Assembly: GCA_040954595.2 (NCBI GenBank)
Contig: CM082581.2
Coordinates: 8,184,001 to 8,248,000 of the forward strand
Source of the DNA: Balanoglossus misakiensis
Lineage: Eukaryota > Hemichordata
Reading direction: 5' to 3'
Length of the DNA: 64,000 nucleotides
The notes below the pieces were generated by a model, which was not told where the DNA came from, made no database searches, and saw nothing but the letters and a program-made list of their open reading frames with translations. Of the stretch, positions 63,183 to 64,000 are shown one piece after another. Position numbers and translations under genes: made by a program. Numbering within the stretch: position 1 is the first letter of the stretch; each line of letters begins with the position of its first letter.

Positions 63183-64000
63183 CCGCGCTAACTAATACCA
63201 CTCAATACTGCCAACACAGAGGTATTAGCGCGGTTCTCTGCCGTGTGCTCCGTGTGGTTTCCCCCCGTCGGTACCAGCGCGGTGATTTGACGAGATCGTC
63301 TCCAACCAGCCAAAAAACAACATGTAGCTAGCCGCCGCTCGATTCTTTTTTTCTCCGAGCCCTTGGGGCTCGAATGGATTCGCATTTCATCAGGAGTCGA
63401 CTCAACTAAAAAGGTTTAAATCAAATTGCTATTGCCAGATAAAATACCAAAGAAATCGATTTGGGGGAAAATTGCACCGGATGGCTGTTTTCTGCTCGTC
63501 AGGGATGAGCATTTGCAACATTGTGTAGGGAACGTGATCGCTCGATTTGCTCTTCAGATAATTCAAGTCGAATAAGGAGTGGATTTAATCGAATCTGTAG
63601 ACCTAAGGAGCCGTGTCTCTTCTTCCGCGGTAAAAATATCTAAAAACTAAAACAAAACACCCCTACTGCCTGGGTGCTGAGAATTATCAAGAAGAAAGCA
63701 TTACTCGAGCATGCGCGCGTGAAATGAGATTTCTTCAACTTTTTTTCGCCTTTTCTATTTAACATGAACTCCAAGAACGAATAGCGCACGTATATTGTCT
63801 GCCGCTATCCATTGTGGATTTACAAGGCACAGTTTCCCTAAGAGTCACGACTGTATTGTAAGAGCATCAATGTCGATCTTTTAGAAGAACTATCGATTTC
63901 ACAGCGATGACACTCAAACTGCCCCACAAAAAGTTCAAATCATTCTCTTTTTGCCTTTGTGTGTCAAGGATGGGTCAAGTTTCGCAGAATAAAAAAGTAG

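Larger units (their letters stand above)
57832..64000. other. Gene-free right flank
   Basis: Contains an (ATGT)n array, C/A and G homopolymers, a CpG-rich complex segment at 59.2-59.5 kb open in three plus frames (no domain, probably non-coding), and the nuclear-receptor motif at 63.17 kb. I see no gene up to the window end. Confidence 0.35.

Overview
The window is animal nuclear DNA: spliced genes, long non-coding tracts, many tetranucleotide microsatellites, and one decayed retroelement. Two genes are certain. One encodes processing alpha-glucosidase I (MOGS) on the minus strand. The other encodes an HMX/NKX5 homeodomain factor on the plus strand. Compact introns (about 0.6 kb each), an HMX protein that resembles bilaterian HMX throughout, and frequent TACATGTA palindromes suggest a marine invertebrate, perhaps an invertebrate deuterostome or a lophotrochozoan. 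The sequence alone does not settle which.

Layout: 1-3.6 kb is AT-rich and probably holds the 3' end of a plus-strand gene entering from the left. A 45-nt exon candidate (2789-2833) and a terminal coding exon candidate (3406-3535) are visible, with poly(A) signals at 3565-3582. This gene would converge on MOGS (two exons, 4428-7786). MOGS is followed upstream by a CpG-rich, housekeeping-type promoter with ETS-like, NRF1-like and CCAAT elements (about 7.8-8.3 kb).

From 8.5 to 49 kb I recognise no protein-coding gene. This roughly 42-kb stretch lies between the divergent starts of MOGS and HMX. It holds microsatellites, a fold-back Penelope-like element remnant (about 43.36-43.90 kb), a T-box-like site cluster (14.07-14.15 kb), scattered CTCF-like motifs and a few exon-like segments of doubtful status. 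It is the kind of regulatory desert expected beside a developmental homeobox gene.

HMX (two exons, 50180-51718) has a proximal region with a canonical Su(H)/RBPJ site, a GC box and a CCAAT box, and a 3' UTR of about 1.2 kb ending near an AATAAA at 52897. The remaining 11 kb to the window end is again gene-poor. It contains one ATG-initiated minus-strand ORF that runs into a splice-donor-like site (57351-57655) and a DR2 nuclear-receptor element (63169-63182). MOGS and HMX have no known joint function: MOGS is an ER N-glycan trimming enzyme and HMX a neural/sensory transcription factor. Their adjacency looks like genomic neighbourhood rather than a pathway.
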